Made by a program: the position numbers and the translations under genes | The notes under the pieces: model-generated | Databases searched by the model: none | What the model was told of the DNA's origin: nothing | The model's input: only the letters and a program-made list of their open reading frames with translations | Assembly: GCF_041380365.1 (NCBI RefSeq) | Contig: NZ_CP159981.1 | Location: 868,001-932,000, forward strand | Direction: 5' to 3' | Source of the DNA: Buchananella sp. 14KM1171 | GTDB taxonomy: Bacteria > Actinomycetota > Actinomycetes > Actinomycetales > Actinomycetaceae | DNA length: 64,000 nt | Part shown: piece after piece, positions 55,640 through 64,000 of the stretch | How positions within the stretch are numbered: position 1 is the first letter of the stretch | How the letters are laid out: each line of letters begins with the position of its first letter

Positions 55640-56745
55640 AGGTACTCTCCCATCGCATCCAGCCGTGCGCCCCAGCGCGCGCGCAGGTCCGCATCCTCGG
55701 TCAACCGGGACTCCACGCCGGCGGCAATCTCCGCGTATCCGGGCAGGTCCACCTCCCACAGCGCCCCGCCGCGCGGGGTCAGGGGCAAATCTACGACGTC
55801 CCCGGCCAGCAGGGTCGCGGTGCCCAGGCCCGCGGGCCTGGGCACCGCCAGTCCCTCGCCGCGCGCCAGCTCGCTTGCCAGGCGGTAGCCCGCCGCCAGC
55901 CCCACGCTGGTCTCAATCGCGCTGGAGGCCACGGCGGGCAGCCCCACGCGGGCGGCCAGCTGGGCGGCCGCGAGCGCGCCCCCCAGCGGCTGGGATTTGA
56001 CGATCATGTAGTCGGCCGCGCCCGCAGCGGCCACCGCCAGCGGGTCTGCGGCCCGGCGGATCGACTCATCGGCCGCCACCGGGCAGATCGCCGCCTCGCG
56101 CACTTCGGCCAGCTCAGCTACGGACGCGCAGGGCTGCTCGCAGTACTCCAGCCCCCCGGCCGCCTGGTTCAACACCGGCAGCGCCGCCAGGGCCTGCTCC
56201 ACGCTCCAGGCCGCGTTCGCGTCGATCCTTATCGACGCTGCGGGCAGGCGGCGGCGCACCGCCTCCAACCGCTCGCGATCCTGCCGCAGTTCCTGCCCGG
56301 GCTCGGCAACCTTCACCTTGGCCGCCGCGAAGAGCCCGCCCCCGCCCGGCGCCTCGGCGGGGCCGGTCGGCGCGCCAGCTTGCCTCCCCAGCAGCCGGTC
56401 CAGGTACGCCTCCAGCTCCGCGCCATTCAGTGCGGGCACGGTCAGGTTCACCGGCACCAGCGCCGCCGGGGCAGGCAGCTCACCCGCCACCGCAGCCAGC
56501 GCGGCGCGCAGCCACGCCGCGCTCTCCTCCGGGCCGTAGTTCCAAAACGGGGAACACTCCCCCCAGCCCGCCCCCGGGCCCGCCACCGCCTCCCGGTCAG
56601 CCCCGGCCAGCAGCAGCCCCTCCCGCTCCCAGAGCCCCCGAAAGCGGGCGCGCAGCGGCACCCGGTAGGCGAAAACCGCCCCGACCCCGCGCTCCCCCAG
56701 GTACGGCGGTACCGGCAGAGCGGTGGTGGTAAGGGCGGTTCTCAT
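55636..56745 (-). CDS. menC: o-Succinylbenzoate synthase MenC
   Basis: Enolase-superfamily dehydratase acting after MenD/MenH, 369 residues. Typical motifs: AAAKVKVAEPGQ (catalytic Lys), IRIDANAAWSVEQAL (metal Asp), EYCEQPC (metal Glu), VAADESIRR (metal Asp) and MIVKSQPLGG (second Lys). Ala/Gly-rich in its capping region. Translationally coupled to menD. ATG 56745 is the start. Missing here are menB, menE, menH and menA, which must lie elsewhere. Confidence 0.94.
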   Translation of the reverse strand: MRTALTTTALPVPPYLGERGVGAVFAYRVPLRARFRGLWEREGLLLAGADREAVAGPGAGWGECSPFWNYGPEESAAWLRAALAAVAGELPAPAALVPVNLTVPALNGAELEAYLDRLLGRQAGAPTGPAEAPGGGGLFAAAKVKVAEPGQELRQDRERLEAVRRRLPAASIRIDANAAWSVEQALAALPVLNQAAGGLEYCEQPCASVAELAEVREAAICPVAADESIRRAADPLAVAAAGAADYMIVKSQPLGGALAAAQLAARVGLPAVASSAIETSVGLAAGYRLASELARGEGLAVPRPAGLGTATLLAGDVVDLPLTPRGGALWEVDLPGYAEIAAGVESRLTEDADLRARWGARLDAMGEYL

Positions 56746-56804
56746 GTCAGTGCGGCGGGCGGAGCGTCGTCCATCCGGCCGGGAAGGCCGGGCGCGGCGC
56801 CAAC

Positions 56805-57815
56805 TCAGGCACGCGGCTCGCGGCCCAGCGTTGCCACCATGACGGCCTTGATCGTGTGCATGCGGTTCTCCGCCTGGTCAAACACGATCGAGGCGGGCGA
56901 GGTGAAGACCTCGTGGGTCACCTCCAGGCCGTCCAGACCGGTGGCCTGGTAGATCTCCTCACCCACCGTGGTCTCCCGGTCGTGGAACGCCGGCAGGCAG
57001 TGCATGAACTTCACGTCCGGGTTCTTCGTGGCCGCCATCAGCTCCGCGTTGACCTGGTAGGGGCGCAGCAGGCGGATGCGCTCGTCCCAGATCTCCTTGG
57101 GCTCGCCCATCGACAGCCAGATGTCGGTGTGGATGAAGTCCACGCCCTCCACCGCAGCCAGGTCCTCGGTGATGGTCAGCTTCGCCCCCGTCTCCTGCGC
57201 CACCTTGTTCGCGGCGTCGATGACGTCCTGCGCCGGCCACAGCTCCTTGGGGGCGATCATGCGCACGTCCATGCCCAGCAGCGCACCCGAGACCAGCATG
57301 GAGTTACCCATGTTGGAGCGGGCATCCCCCACGTAGGCGTAAGAGATCTGGTTGAGCGGCTTGCCTGCGTGCTCGCGCATCGTCAAGGCGTCGCACAGCA
57401 TCTGCGTGGGGTGCCAGTCGTCCGTCAGGCCGTTCCACACCGGCACACCCGACAGCTCCGCCAGCGTGGAAACCTTCTCCTGCGAGTCGCCCCGGTACTC
57501 GATGCCGTCGTAGAAGCGGCCCAGCACCTGCGCCGTGTCAGCGATGGACTCCTTGTGCCCGATCTGCGAACCGGTGGGGTCCAGGTAGGTCACCTGCGCA
57601 CCCTGGTGGTAAGCGGCCACCTCGAAGGAGCAGCGCGTGCGCGTGGAGGTCTTCTCGAAGATCAACGCAATGACGCGGCCCTCCAGGTACTTCACCTCGC
57701 GGCCCTGCGCGCGCGCGGCCTTCAGCTCGGCTGCCAGGTCGATGAACGACAGCCATTCGGCGGGGGTGAAGTCCAGTTCGCGCAGGAACGAGCGACCAGC
57801 CAGGGGAAATTCCAT
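56805..57815 (-). CDS. argF: Ornithine carbamoyltransferase
   Basis: Forms citrulline from ornithine and carbamoyl phosphate, or the reverse in the deiminase pathway, 336 residues. Motifs: [21 protein letters not shown] (carbamoyl phosphate), [31 protein letters not shown] and [14 protein letters not shown]. The length and the [17 protein letters not shown] start resemble ArcB-type (catabolic) enzymes, but no arcA or arcC is nearby, nor other arg genes, so the direction is unresolved. ATG 57815 follows AAAGGCACC. Separated from menC by 60 bp including a dispersed-motif copy at 56754-56776. Confidence 0.93.
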   Translation of the reverse strand: MEFPLAGRSFLRELDFTPAEWLSFIDLAAELKAARAQGREVKYLEGRVIALIFEKTSTRTRCSFEVAAYHQGAQVTYLDPTGSQIGHKESIADTAQVLGRFYDGIEYRGDSQEKVSTLAELSGVPVWNGLTDDWHPTQMLCDALTMREHAGKPLNQISYAYVGDARSNMGNSMLVSGALLGMDVRMIAPKELWPAQDVIDAANKVAQETGAKLTITEDLAAVEGVDFIHTDIWLSMGEPKEIWDERIRLLRPYQVNAELMAATKNPDVKFMHCLPAFHDRETTVGEEIYQATGLDGLEVTHEVFTSPASIVFDQAENRMHTIKAVMVATLGREPRA

Positions 57816-57932
57816 TGCGGTGCCTTTCTAAGGGGTGCGGGTTGCCCGCCGGCAGGATCCTCGCGTCCTGGCAGCGCGGGCACTGCCGCCAAGACTAGCG
57901 CGCGGGCGGCGGACGGCGGGCCCGCGACCCGG

Positions 57933-59363
57933 TCAGTTCCCGGGAGGGGCGGCGCCAAAGATCGCCACGAACGGGTTGGGCGGGTACTCCTCCATCCCCA
58001 CCTGCTTGCCCGGGGCGGCCTGCGCTCGGACCGGCTGGCCCACCGCGCCCGCCCCAGCCGCAGCCTGCCCCGCGCCCGCCGGAGAGAACACCGGGACGGA
58101 GGCCGACGCGGCCTGCGCCGCCGGGGCGGGGGTCACGCGCGCCGTGGTCGGCGCGTAAGCCGCAGGCGTTGACCTAGCGGGCAGCACCACAGGCAGCTGC
58201 AGCGAGGGGGTGGGCGCCGGCGTCACCTTCGCGCCCTCCACCGGGGTCACCGGGGCGAACACCGAGTCGTTGGGGCCCCTGGTAGCGCCGAAGCCGGCCT
58301 CCGCCTCCGGCGCGAACGGAGAGACCTCCGCCACCACGGGGGCGAACGGTGCCGCCGCTGGCTCAGGCTCCGGTTCTACCGGGGCCGGCTCGGCCGCCGG
58401 GGCGGGCTGCATCGCGGGGAGCGGCGTCTCCACCGCTGGCGGGGCCGGCTGCTTCGCTACCGGCGCTGTCACCGGCGCTGTCACCGGGGCTGTCACCGGG
58501 GCGGCGGTGGGCTCGGCAGCGGGCGGGGCCGGCTGCCGCAGGCCCTCGGGCGCAGGCTGCGGCAGGCCCGCGGGGGCCGGCCAGGACACCTGCTGAGCGG
58601 GCGGGGAGGGCGTGTCGGCCGCCTGCGGGGTCGGGGCGGAGGGGACATCCATGCCGGGCCACGCCGGCGCTGCCACAACCGGCGCGGCCTCAGCCGGCGA
58701 GACCTCAGCCGGACCGGCCAGATCCGCTCCCGCTTCGACCGTTGCTGCCACAAGCGGCGCCGCCTCGGCTGCCTCCTCAACTGGCGCCGGCTCCCCCGGG
58801 CCCGCTCCGGCCGCGACGGCGAGCCCCGGCGCCGGCTCCCCCGCGACGGCGGCGTCCTCCCCCGCCACGGGCTCGGCCTGCAGCGCCCCGAGCGCCGCCA
58901 CGCCCCCGAACGGGGTGGCCACCTCCAGCGGCAGGCGGGCGCGCAGGGCCTCGGCGTGAACGATGCCCTCGACGATCGGCCACGGGCTCTGGTCGCTGCC
59001 CACCTGGGCGTACCAGGAGTCGCTGATCTCCCACAGGTGCACGTCGGTGAAGGCGTGAACGGGCTCGCCGGGGGCGTCGGGCGAGATCAGGACCTCCTCG
59101 CCACCGGCCTGCACGCGGGCGGCGAACCCGGCGGAGACCAGCACGCGCAGCGTCGTGCCGTCCCAGCTGCTGATGGCGTAGCGCACGTCGCTGCTGGCCG
59201 CGCGCGCGGCGGTGACGCACTCTGCCACGTCCTCCAGGGCCGCGCCGCACCGCAGCGCCTCCCACGCCTCCAGGGCGCAGCCTCGGCTGATTCCCTCGGC
59301 GAGCAACATTCCCTGCGGGCACACCGCGCCGATGAAGTCACCCGGGATCCAGTTCGCTGCCAT
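57933..59363 (-). CDS. Unrecognised protein: ~150-residue domain plus Pro/Ala-rich tail
   Basis: A 476-residue protein I do not recognise. The first ~150 residues look folded (WIPGDFIGAVCPQGMLLAEG, SSWDGTTLRVLVSAG, VHLWEISDSWYAQVGSDQSP). The rest is Pro/Ala/Val/Glu-rich with repeats such as APVTAPVTAPVTAPV and ends NPFVAIFGAAPPGN. No signal peptide or membrane helix. The start ATG 59363 has AAAGGAG. It follows the transglutaminase-fold gene by only 2 bp, so it belongs to the MoxR-DUF58 operon and may help its function. The conserved-looking end (PPNPFVAIFG) might be a recognition tail. Confidence 0.8.
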   Translation of the reverse strand: MAANWIPGDFIGAVCPQGMLLAEGISRGCALEAWEALRCGAALEDVAECVTAARAASSDVRYAISSWDGTTLRVLVSAGFAARVQAGGEEVLISPDAPGEPVHAFTDVHLWEISDSWYAQVGSDQSPWPIVEGIVHAEALRARLPLEVATPFGGVAALGALQAEPVAGEDAAVAGEPAPGLAVAAGAGPGEPAPVEEAAEAAPLVAATVEAGADLAGPAEVSPAEAAPVVAAPAWPGMDVPSAPTPQAADTPSPPAQQVSWPAPAGLPQPAPEGLRQPAPPAAEPTAAPVTAPVTAPVTAPVAKQPAPPAVETPLPAMQPAPAAEPAPVEPEPEPAAAPFAPVVAEVSPFAPEAEAGFGATRGPNDSVFAPVTPVEGAKVTPAPTPSLQLPVVLPARSTPAAYAPTTARVTPAPAAQAASASVPVFSPAGAGQAAAGAGAVGQPVRAQAAPGKQVGMEEYPPNPFVAIFGAAPPGN

Positions 59364-59365
59364 GG

Positions 59366-62257
59366 TTACTCCTTTTTGGGCCCTGAGGGCATGGTAGCGC
59401 TGAGATCGGCCTTTGCTTTGGCCGCAGCGGCCTCGGCCTTCCTGGCCTCCAGTTCGGCGGCCTTGGCGCGCCGGGCCATGTCCTTGGCGTGCCGGGAGGC
59501 GCGCCTGGATTCCTGCTTGATTTGGGCCCTTTCGAGCTTGCGTTGGGCGCGGGCGTCCGCGCGGGCGGCCTCCTGTGCCACGTTCTTCCGCCGCAGCGAG
59601 GCTGTGGATAACTTGGCGCGGAGCGTGGTGCGGGTGCCGGGGGTGGCGCGCAGCTGGGCCTCGACGTCGCTCACGAGCTCCCAGGTCCGGTCGCGCTGCT
59701 CGCCGCTCACCTCGATGTCGCCGAAGGCGGCCTGGTCGCTGAGCAGCGCCGCCAACACCACGGCCTCCTGTTCGCCGCGCACCCACCTGAACGGCACCGG
59801 CTTGACCTCGGCGACCGGCCGCGCCGGCAGCTGCTTGCCCTTCTTGCGGGGGAAGCGCCCCTCAGCCGCTCGCCCTCCTGCCGCGAGCGCCCTGGCGGCC
59901 TGCCCGCCGGTTGCCCGCTGCGCCGCCTGGGCGTCTTCTTGTCCGACGTTCCGCCCGCCCTTCTTCGCCCTGGACCGCTTGAGAGCGATGCGGCCGGAGA
60001 ACACGTCCGCCAACAGCTGGGCCTGGGCCGGCCTGGTGGCGCCGCCCGGGACGGCTACGCCGTAGTCGGCGGCCCTGTCCAGTAGCTCCTCCCACGCCGA
60101 GATCGTCTGCTCGTTGGCGTCCCCGCGCCGCGCACGGCGCGAGCGGCGGCGGGCCTTGGCCAACAGGATCAGCAGCAGCGGCAGGAGCGCCGCGAGCGCC
60201 CCCACCCCCACGGCGATCTGCAGCCAGGGCACGGTCAGCTCGGGGGTGTCCGGTTCTTCCTTGTCGTCCTCCAGCACATCCGGGGGAAGCTCGGCAGGCT
60301 CCTCGGGAGCCTCGGGCGGCTGGATGACCTGCGGGCGCGGGTTGGGCTTGATCTCCGGCTTCTCGTCCGGCGGCACCTGGTCCCTTGGCGGGGTCGGGAA
60401 GAAGGGCTGCCAGCCGGCGCCGGAGAAGTTGACCTCCACCCAGGCGCGCATGTCCGCGCCCTTGACCTCCAGTTCTTCCCCGGTGCCGGCGGGCACGAAG
60501 CCCACCACCACGCGGGCGGGAATGCCCTGGGCCCTAAGCAGCAGGGCCATGGCGGGGGCGTACTGGTCGTCGTCCCCCACCAGCAGCTCCTCCTCCAGCA
60601 GGCGGGTGATGCGGGAGGCGCGGTGGCCGGGCAGGGAGGGGTAATCAACGCCGTTGGCGAAGTAGCCGTTGCTGGCAAAGTGGCGCTCCATGGCGCGCAC
60701 CTGCTCGATGGCGCTGCCCGCGCTGCCCAGCAGAGTGGGGGCGCGCTCGGCCACCACCGGGGGCACGCCGGCATCCTCGTATGGGAACTCGGCGAACGCC
60801 ACGCCCTTGAGGATGTCGTCGCTGAGGGTCACGGCCGGGGCCAGGTCCACCTCGTAGGAGTCGCCCTCCTGCAGCCCCTCCTTGGTCAGGATCGTGCCGA
60901 GGGGGGCGGCGTAGTAGCTGGTGAACTTCAGCTGGTCGGCGCGGTCCCCGGTGTAGCGCAAGCCGGCCAGGTCGCCACCGCCGGGCACCCAGTTGCCCCG
61001 GTAGGAGCGGATGGTGATCCTGGCGGTGGTGGTGGCTGGGGGCGCCTGCGCGGGACGCTCCACGCTCTGACCGATGCGGTGGAAGGCCACGTTGGAGCCC
61101 GTGGGGGACAGCTGGAAGACCGTGCCGTCGTAGTAGTCCAGGGCGGCCAGGCGCACCGGGGTGCCGGCCGGCAGCCCCGAGACAGTGAAGAGCACGTCGT
61201 CAGCGTGGTCGGTGTTCGTGGCGCGCAGGGGTGCGATTGGGGAGTGGTACAGGCTCAGGTCCAGGGGCGGCTCCACGTAGTCGCGCAGCACCACCCGTTG
61301 ACTGCCGTGCAGCAGGTAGAGGCCGCCGGCCACCGCGACCGTGACGGCCGCCGCCAGCAGCGCTCCGGCGCGCACGAATATGCCCCGGTAGGCGGAGTTG
61401 CCGGAGGTGAAGCGCACTGTGCCGACCCCGGTGTGCCGGGCGGACTGGCGCCCCACCCAGGCCAGCCAGCCCAGCATCACCACGCCGCTGAGAGCGCCGA
61501 TTACCGCCGCTAGCGGGGCGCGCTGGGAGCCCCACAGGATGCCTATGACAGCCAGGGAGAGCACCGGGAGCGCGGCCCACTGGGGGCGGCGCAGGCGCAG
61601 CACCGCTGAGGCGGCCAGGACTGAGCAGACCAGCGCCGTCAGGTAGGGCAGGGCCGCGGGGCCAACGAAGATGGAGGCGGGGGTGGTGACCGTGAGCAGG
61701 TCCATCCACACCCGGGCCAGGAGCTCGGTCAGCAGCCTCAGGGTGCCCGTGGTGGGCACGATCCCGCCGATGGCGGTGGAGGGCACCGCCAGGGCGCCGC
61801 CGAACAGGAAATAGACCAGCAGGGTCAGCAGCGTGGTCACGCCCAACCCCAGGCGCAGCCGCCAGGCCAGCAGGGCCACGCCCGTGCCGAGCAGGGTGCC
61901 GCCTGCGGCCGCCACGTAGCCGGAGGCGTCCCCGAAGACCGGGCCGTGCGTGAGGCTGGCCAGCAGGAGCGCCACCACCACTATCAGCAGCGAGACCCCG
62001 GTCCTCTCCGGGAGGCGGGCCTTGCGCCCGCCCAGGCGCCTGGGCGGGCGCCGCCTCGCGGCCCGCTTGCCCGGTGCCTGACCGGCCTGCGCAGCAGGGC
62101 TTTGGGTGGCCGGGACCTGGGAAGCCGCGCCCTGAACGGCCGCGCCCTGCGCGCCCGCACCGAGGGTCGCGGCGCGCGCCGCCGCCCCCTGCGCTCCCGT
62201 GCCCCGTGCCCCCTGTGCTCCCGCACCGCTGGCGGGGAAGGCTGCTTGCTTGGTCAT
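59366..62257 (-). CDS. TgpA-like membrane protein with inactive transglutaminase domain
   Basis: A 963-residue DUF3488/transglutaminase-like membrane protein. A ~70-residue Gln/Ala/Gly-rich cytoplasmic tail precedes several helices, an extracytoplasmic transglutaminase-fold domain (about 480-620), another helix near 690, and a long basic Ala/Lys-rich C-terminus. At the place of the catalytic Cys the sequence is GDDDQYAPAMALLLRAQG (near residue 564), and where the catalytic His belongs it has DMRAWVEVNF (near residue 604): both residues are missing. ATG 62257 overlaps the DUF58 stop (ATGA). Between DUF58 and the unrecognised gene. Confidence 0.87.
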   Translation of the reverse strand: MTKQAAFPASGAGAQGARGTGAQGAAARAATLGAGAQGAAVQGAASQVPATQSPAAQAGQAPGKRAARRRPPRRLGGRKARLPERTGVSLLIVVVALLLASLTHGPVFGDASGYVAAAGGTLLGTGVALLAWRLRLGLGVTTLLTLLVYFLFGGALAVPSTAIGGIVPTTGTLRLLTELLARVWMDLLTVTTPASIFVGPAALPYLTALVCSVLAASAVLRLRRPQWAALPVLSLAVIGILWGSQRAPLAAVIGALSGVVMLGWLAWVGRQSARHTGVGTVRFTSGNSAYRGIFVRAGALLAAAVTVAVAGGLYLLHGSQRVVLRDYVEPPLDLSLYHSPIAPLRATNTDHADDVLFTVSGLPAGTPVRLAALDYYDGTVFQLSPTGSNVAFHRIGQSVERPAQAPPATTTARITIRSYRGNWVPGGGDLAGLRYTGDRADQLKFTSYYAAPLGTILTKEGLQEGDSYEVDLAPAVTLSDDILKGVAFAEFPYEDAGVPPVVAERAPTLLGSAGSAIEQVRAMERHFASNGYFANGVDYPSLPGHRASRITRLLEEELLVGDDDQYAPAMALLLRAQGIPARVVVGFVPAGTGEELEVKGADMRAWVEVNFSGAGWQPFFPTPPRDQVPPDEKPEIKPNPRPQVIQPPEAPEEPAELPPDVLEDDKEEPDTPELTVPWLQIAVGVGALAALLPLLLILLAKARRRSRRARRGDANEQTISAWEELLDRAADYGVAVPGGATRPAQAQLLADVFSGRIALKRSRAKKGGRNVGQEDAQAAQRATGGQAARALAAGGRAAEGRFPRKKGKQLPARPVAEVKPVPFRWVRGEQEAVVLAALLSDQAAFGDIEVSGEQRDRTWELVSDVEAQLRATPGTRTTLRAKLSTASLRRKNVAQEAARADARAQRKLERAQIKQESRRASRHAKDMARRAKAAELEARKAEAAAAKAKADLSATMPSGPKKE

Positions 62258-63579
62258 TGCAGTGCTCGCTTCAACGCGCGTGGCAGCTCGTCGCGGTCGG
62301 GGAAGGTGACCACGGGGAAGCCGTCCACGGTGCGAACGCTCAGCGCGGAGTTGGCATCCACCCGCAGCGCCGCCTTGGCGACGTTCAGGGGCAGGGTGGC
62401 CAGGGCGCGGTGGACCACGTCGATCGGGTTGTTGGCCCCGGTGATCGCCACGACCACGGAGGCCTCGGGCGCCTCCAGCAGGGCGTCCTTCGTCACCGCC
62501 ACCAGGTCCGCCACCCCCTCGGCCTGCTCCAGCGCCGCGAAGTAGTCCATCGCGCGCATCGCGGAACTCGGAAAACAGCTGGAGTCCTGGCACACCACCG
62601 TGGCCTCCTTGCCGTCCCGCAGGGAGGCAGCGGCCAGGGAGGCGGCGGCGCTCAGCCCCACCTCGAAGTCCTCCTCGTCCTCCCACGCCTCCACGCTGCG
62701 GTCCAGCACCACTAGGAGGTGGGCGCGGCGCGTCTCCTCGAACTGGCGCACCATCAGCTTGCCCACGCGGATCGTCGTAGGCCAATGGATGTTGCGCCGG
62801 TCATCACCCAGCGTGAAATCACGCAGGGCGTGGAAGGAGACATCTGAGGAGGAGAGCTGGTTGACCGTGGCACCCTCCACGTCCCGGATGAACCCGACCG
62901 CCTTGGAGGACAGCGGCACGATCTGGGGGTGGATGTAGAGCTCGATCGTCTCGTCCCACACCGTGGTGCGGCGCACCAGCCCCAGCGGGTCGCCGCGCAC
63001 GGCCTCGGCTGGGCCGATCGTGATCACGCCGCGCCGCTCGGTGGGCAGCTCGAATCCCTCGATGTGCTGGCCTCCGCTGGAGAGCCCGGGCACGCGGAAG
63101 GAGGCGATTCCCTGTCCAAACGGCAGGTCCATCAGGGAGGAGCGCACCGCCCGTCCAGAACGGTTGATGACCTGCAGCGTGCCGGTGGCGCGCGAACCGA
63201 CGGTGACTCGGTCCTTCAGCAGGCGCAGCCGCACCTCGTAGCTGGCCCGCCCCACGGCCAGCAACAGCGCCAGCACCATGCAGGCCAGCGCCAGGATGCC
63301 CAGGATCAGCAGCTCCAGCCAGCCCAGCCACCAGCCGGCGGGCGCGGCCAGGGCACCGAAGCAGGCCACTGCCCACCCGAGCCTGGTCACCCCCTCCACG
63401 AACGACCATGCCCGCCCCAGCACCGGCAGGGACTCCACGCGCCCGCTGGCGGCCTCGCGCCACGCGGACAGTGCCTGCCTGGCCTTTTCGGCGCGCCCAA
63501 CCGGCCCCGGCTGCTGCGCGGGCAGCGCTCGGGGCGGCACTCGGGGCGCCGAGGCGCGCGGATCGGGCTGGACGGCCAC
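62254..63579 (-). CDS. DUF58 domain protein
   Basis: A 441-residue membrane-associated protein with two N-terminal helices (WAVACFGALAAPAGWWLGWL, LILGILALACMVLALLLAVG) and the DUF58 domain containing FTLGDDRRNIHWPTTIRVGKLMVRQFEE. The C-terminal half adopts a von Willebrand A-like fold in the family. DUF58 proteins are usual partners of MoxR ATPases; their substrate is not established. GTG 63579 starts 7 bp after the moxR stop. Confidence 0.9.
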   Translation of the reverse strand: MAVQPDPRASAPRVPPRALPAQQPGPVGRAEKARQALSAWREAASGRVESLPVLGRAWSFVEGVTRLGWAVACFGALAAPAGWWLGWLELLILGILALACMVLALLLAVGRASYEVRLRLLKDRVTVGSRATGTLQVINRSGRAVRSSLMDLPFGQGIASFRVPGLSSGGQHIEGFELPTERRGVITIGPAEAVRGDPLGLVRRTTVWDETIELYIHPQIVPLSSKAVGFIRDVEGATVNQLSSSDVSFHALRDFTLGDDRRNIHWPTTIRVGKLMVRQFEETRRAHLLVVLDRSVEAWEDEEDFEVGLSAAASLAAASLRDGKEATVVCQDSSCFPSSAMRAMDYFAALEQAEGVADLVAVTKDALLEAPEASVVVAITGANNPIDVVHRALATLPLNVAKAALRVDANSALSVRTVDGFPVVTFPDRDELPRALKRALQ

Positions 63580-63586
63580 GAGTTTC

Positions 63587-64000
63587 CTAGGCGGTCGGGG
63601 CGGGCACGGCCGCCAGGGAGTCCGCCACCACCTGCTGGGCGGTGGCGCCGGAGAACTCGGCGTCGGGGTCCATCACGATGCGGTGTGCCCACACCTGCTC
63701 GGCCAGCGCAGTGATGTCCTCGGGGACCACGTAGTGGCGGCCCTGCGCCATCGCCCACACTCGGGCGGCGCGCATCATCGAGATGCCGCCACGGGTGGAG
63801 ACGCCCAGGCGCACGGCCGGGTGGGCGCGGGTCTGCTCCACCAGCTGCTGCACAAACAGGGCCACCGGCTCGCTCACGTGCGTCTGCTTGGCCAGGTCGC
63901 TCATGTCCGCCACCGCCCGGCCGTTGAGCACCGGGGAGAGGCTCTGGGAGCGGTCCGGGTTGCCGGAGCCCAGCAGGATCTCCACGCCCGCAGCCCGGGC
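63587..64000 (-). CDS. MoxR-family AAA+ ATPase (C-terminal part)
   Basis: The frame continues past the window edge on the minus strand; 137 residues including the lid region are visible: VLNGRAVADM, RLGVSTRGGISMMRAARVWAMAQGR and HYVVPEDITALAEQVWAHRI are typical of the MoxR lid. The nucleotide-binding motifs are outside the window. It is the first visible gene of a MoxR - DUF58 - transglutaminase-fold - unknown operon, probably an envelope chaperone or assembly set. Confidence 0.9.
   Translation of the reverse strand, partial: ARAAGVEILLGSGNPDRSQSLSPVLNGRAVADMSDLAKQTHVSEPVALFVQQLVEQTRAHPAVRLGVSTRGGISMMRAARVWAMAQGRHYVVPEDITALAEQVWAHRIVMDPDAEFSGATAQQVVADSLAAVPAPTA

Overview
The window reads as chromosome of a high-GC Gram-positive bacterium. 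Gene content points to an Actinomycetales/Actinomycetaceae-type actinobacterium: an NarL-type sensor/regulator pair, DUF501-FtsB-eno-mfd synteny, an LAxTG-anchored DUF5979 surface protein, rpmG beside tRNA genes, a 14-gene nuo operon and classical menaquinone genes. I see no phage genes, transposases, integrases, rRNA or CRISPR array. Most of it is core chromosome, and the unusual material lies mainly in the intergenic DNA.

Layout. 1-2.7 kb: end of a membrane permease, then a histidine kinase/response regulator pair. 2.8-6.8 kb: a DUF1846 (UPF0371) protein, an unusual tRNA with a UAA anticodon, the NhaA antiporter, and a repeat-filled gap. 6.8-17.2 kb, minus strand: ppx, DUF501, ftsB/divIC, eno, a lipoprotein, mfd, pth and rplY, an arrangement familiar from other actinobacteria. 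17.5-22.2 kb: an adenosine-deaminase-family enzyme, murB, an MFS transporter and a two-hotdog MaoC protein. 22.4-27.0 kb: a 1,532-residue sortase-anchored surface protein. 27.0-28.3 kb: non-coding DNA with two 176-bp palindromic repeat elements. 28.3-29.6 kb: rpmG, three tRNAs and yajQ. 29.8-31.2 kb: an FprA-type ferredoxin reductase. 31.4-48.4 kb: the complete nuoA-N operon followed by a translationally coupled polyprenyl diphosphate synthase. 48.8-56.7 kb: menG, menF, menD and menC around an HtrA-type protease. 56.8-64 kb: ornithine carbamoyltransferase, an unrecognised Pro/Ala-rich protein, and a transglutaminase-fold/DUF58/MoxR operon cut by the window edge.

How the genes work together. 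Complex I, the prenyl chain synthase and four menaquinone enzymes form a respiratory block (NADH to menaquinone). The mfd-eno-ftsB block mixes repair, glycolysis and division genes. MurB, FtsB and the surface protein serve the envelope. Many proteins carry long Ala/Gly/Pro/Gln-rich disordered tails or insertions that their family members usually lack.

Most notable non-coding finding: three intergenic elements of exactly 176 bp (27668-27843, 27938-28113, 51179-51354) plus a short relative (6522-6598). Each is an imperfect palindrome built of about 20-bp units, four pointing in from each side, bounded by TTGCGCAA-like ends. A separate 20-bp-spaced palindromic array lies at 53440-53511. A dispersed ~20-bp motif (core GACGACGYTSC) recurs on both strands in and between genes. 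All coordinates and similarities were read by eye; no database search was possible.
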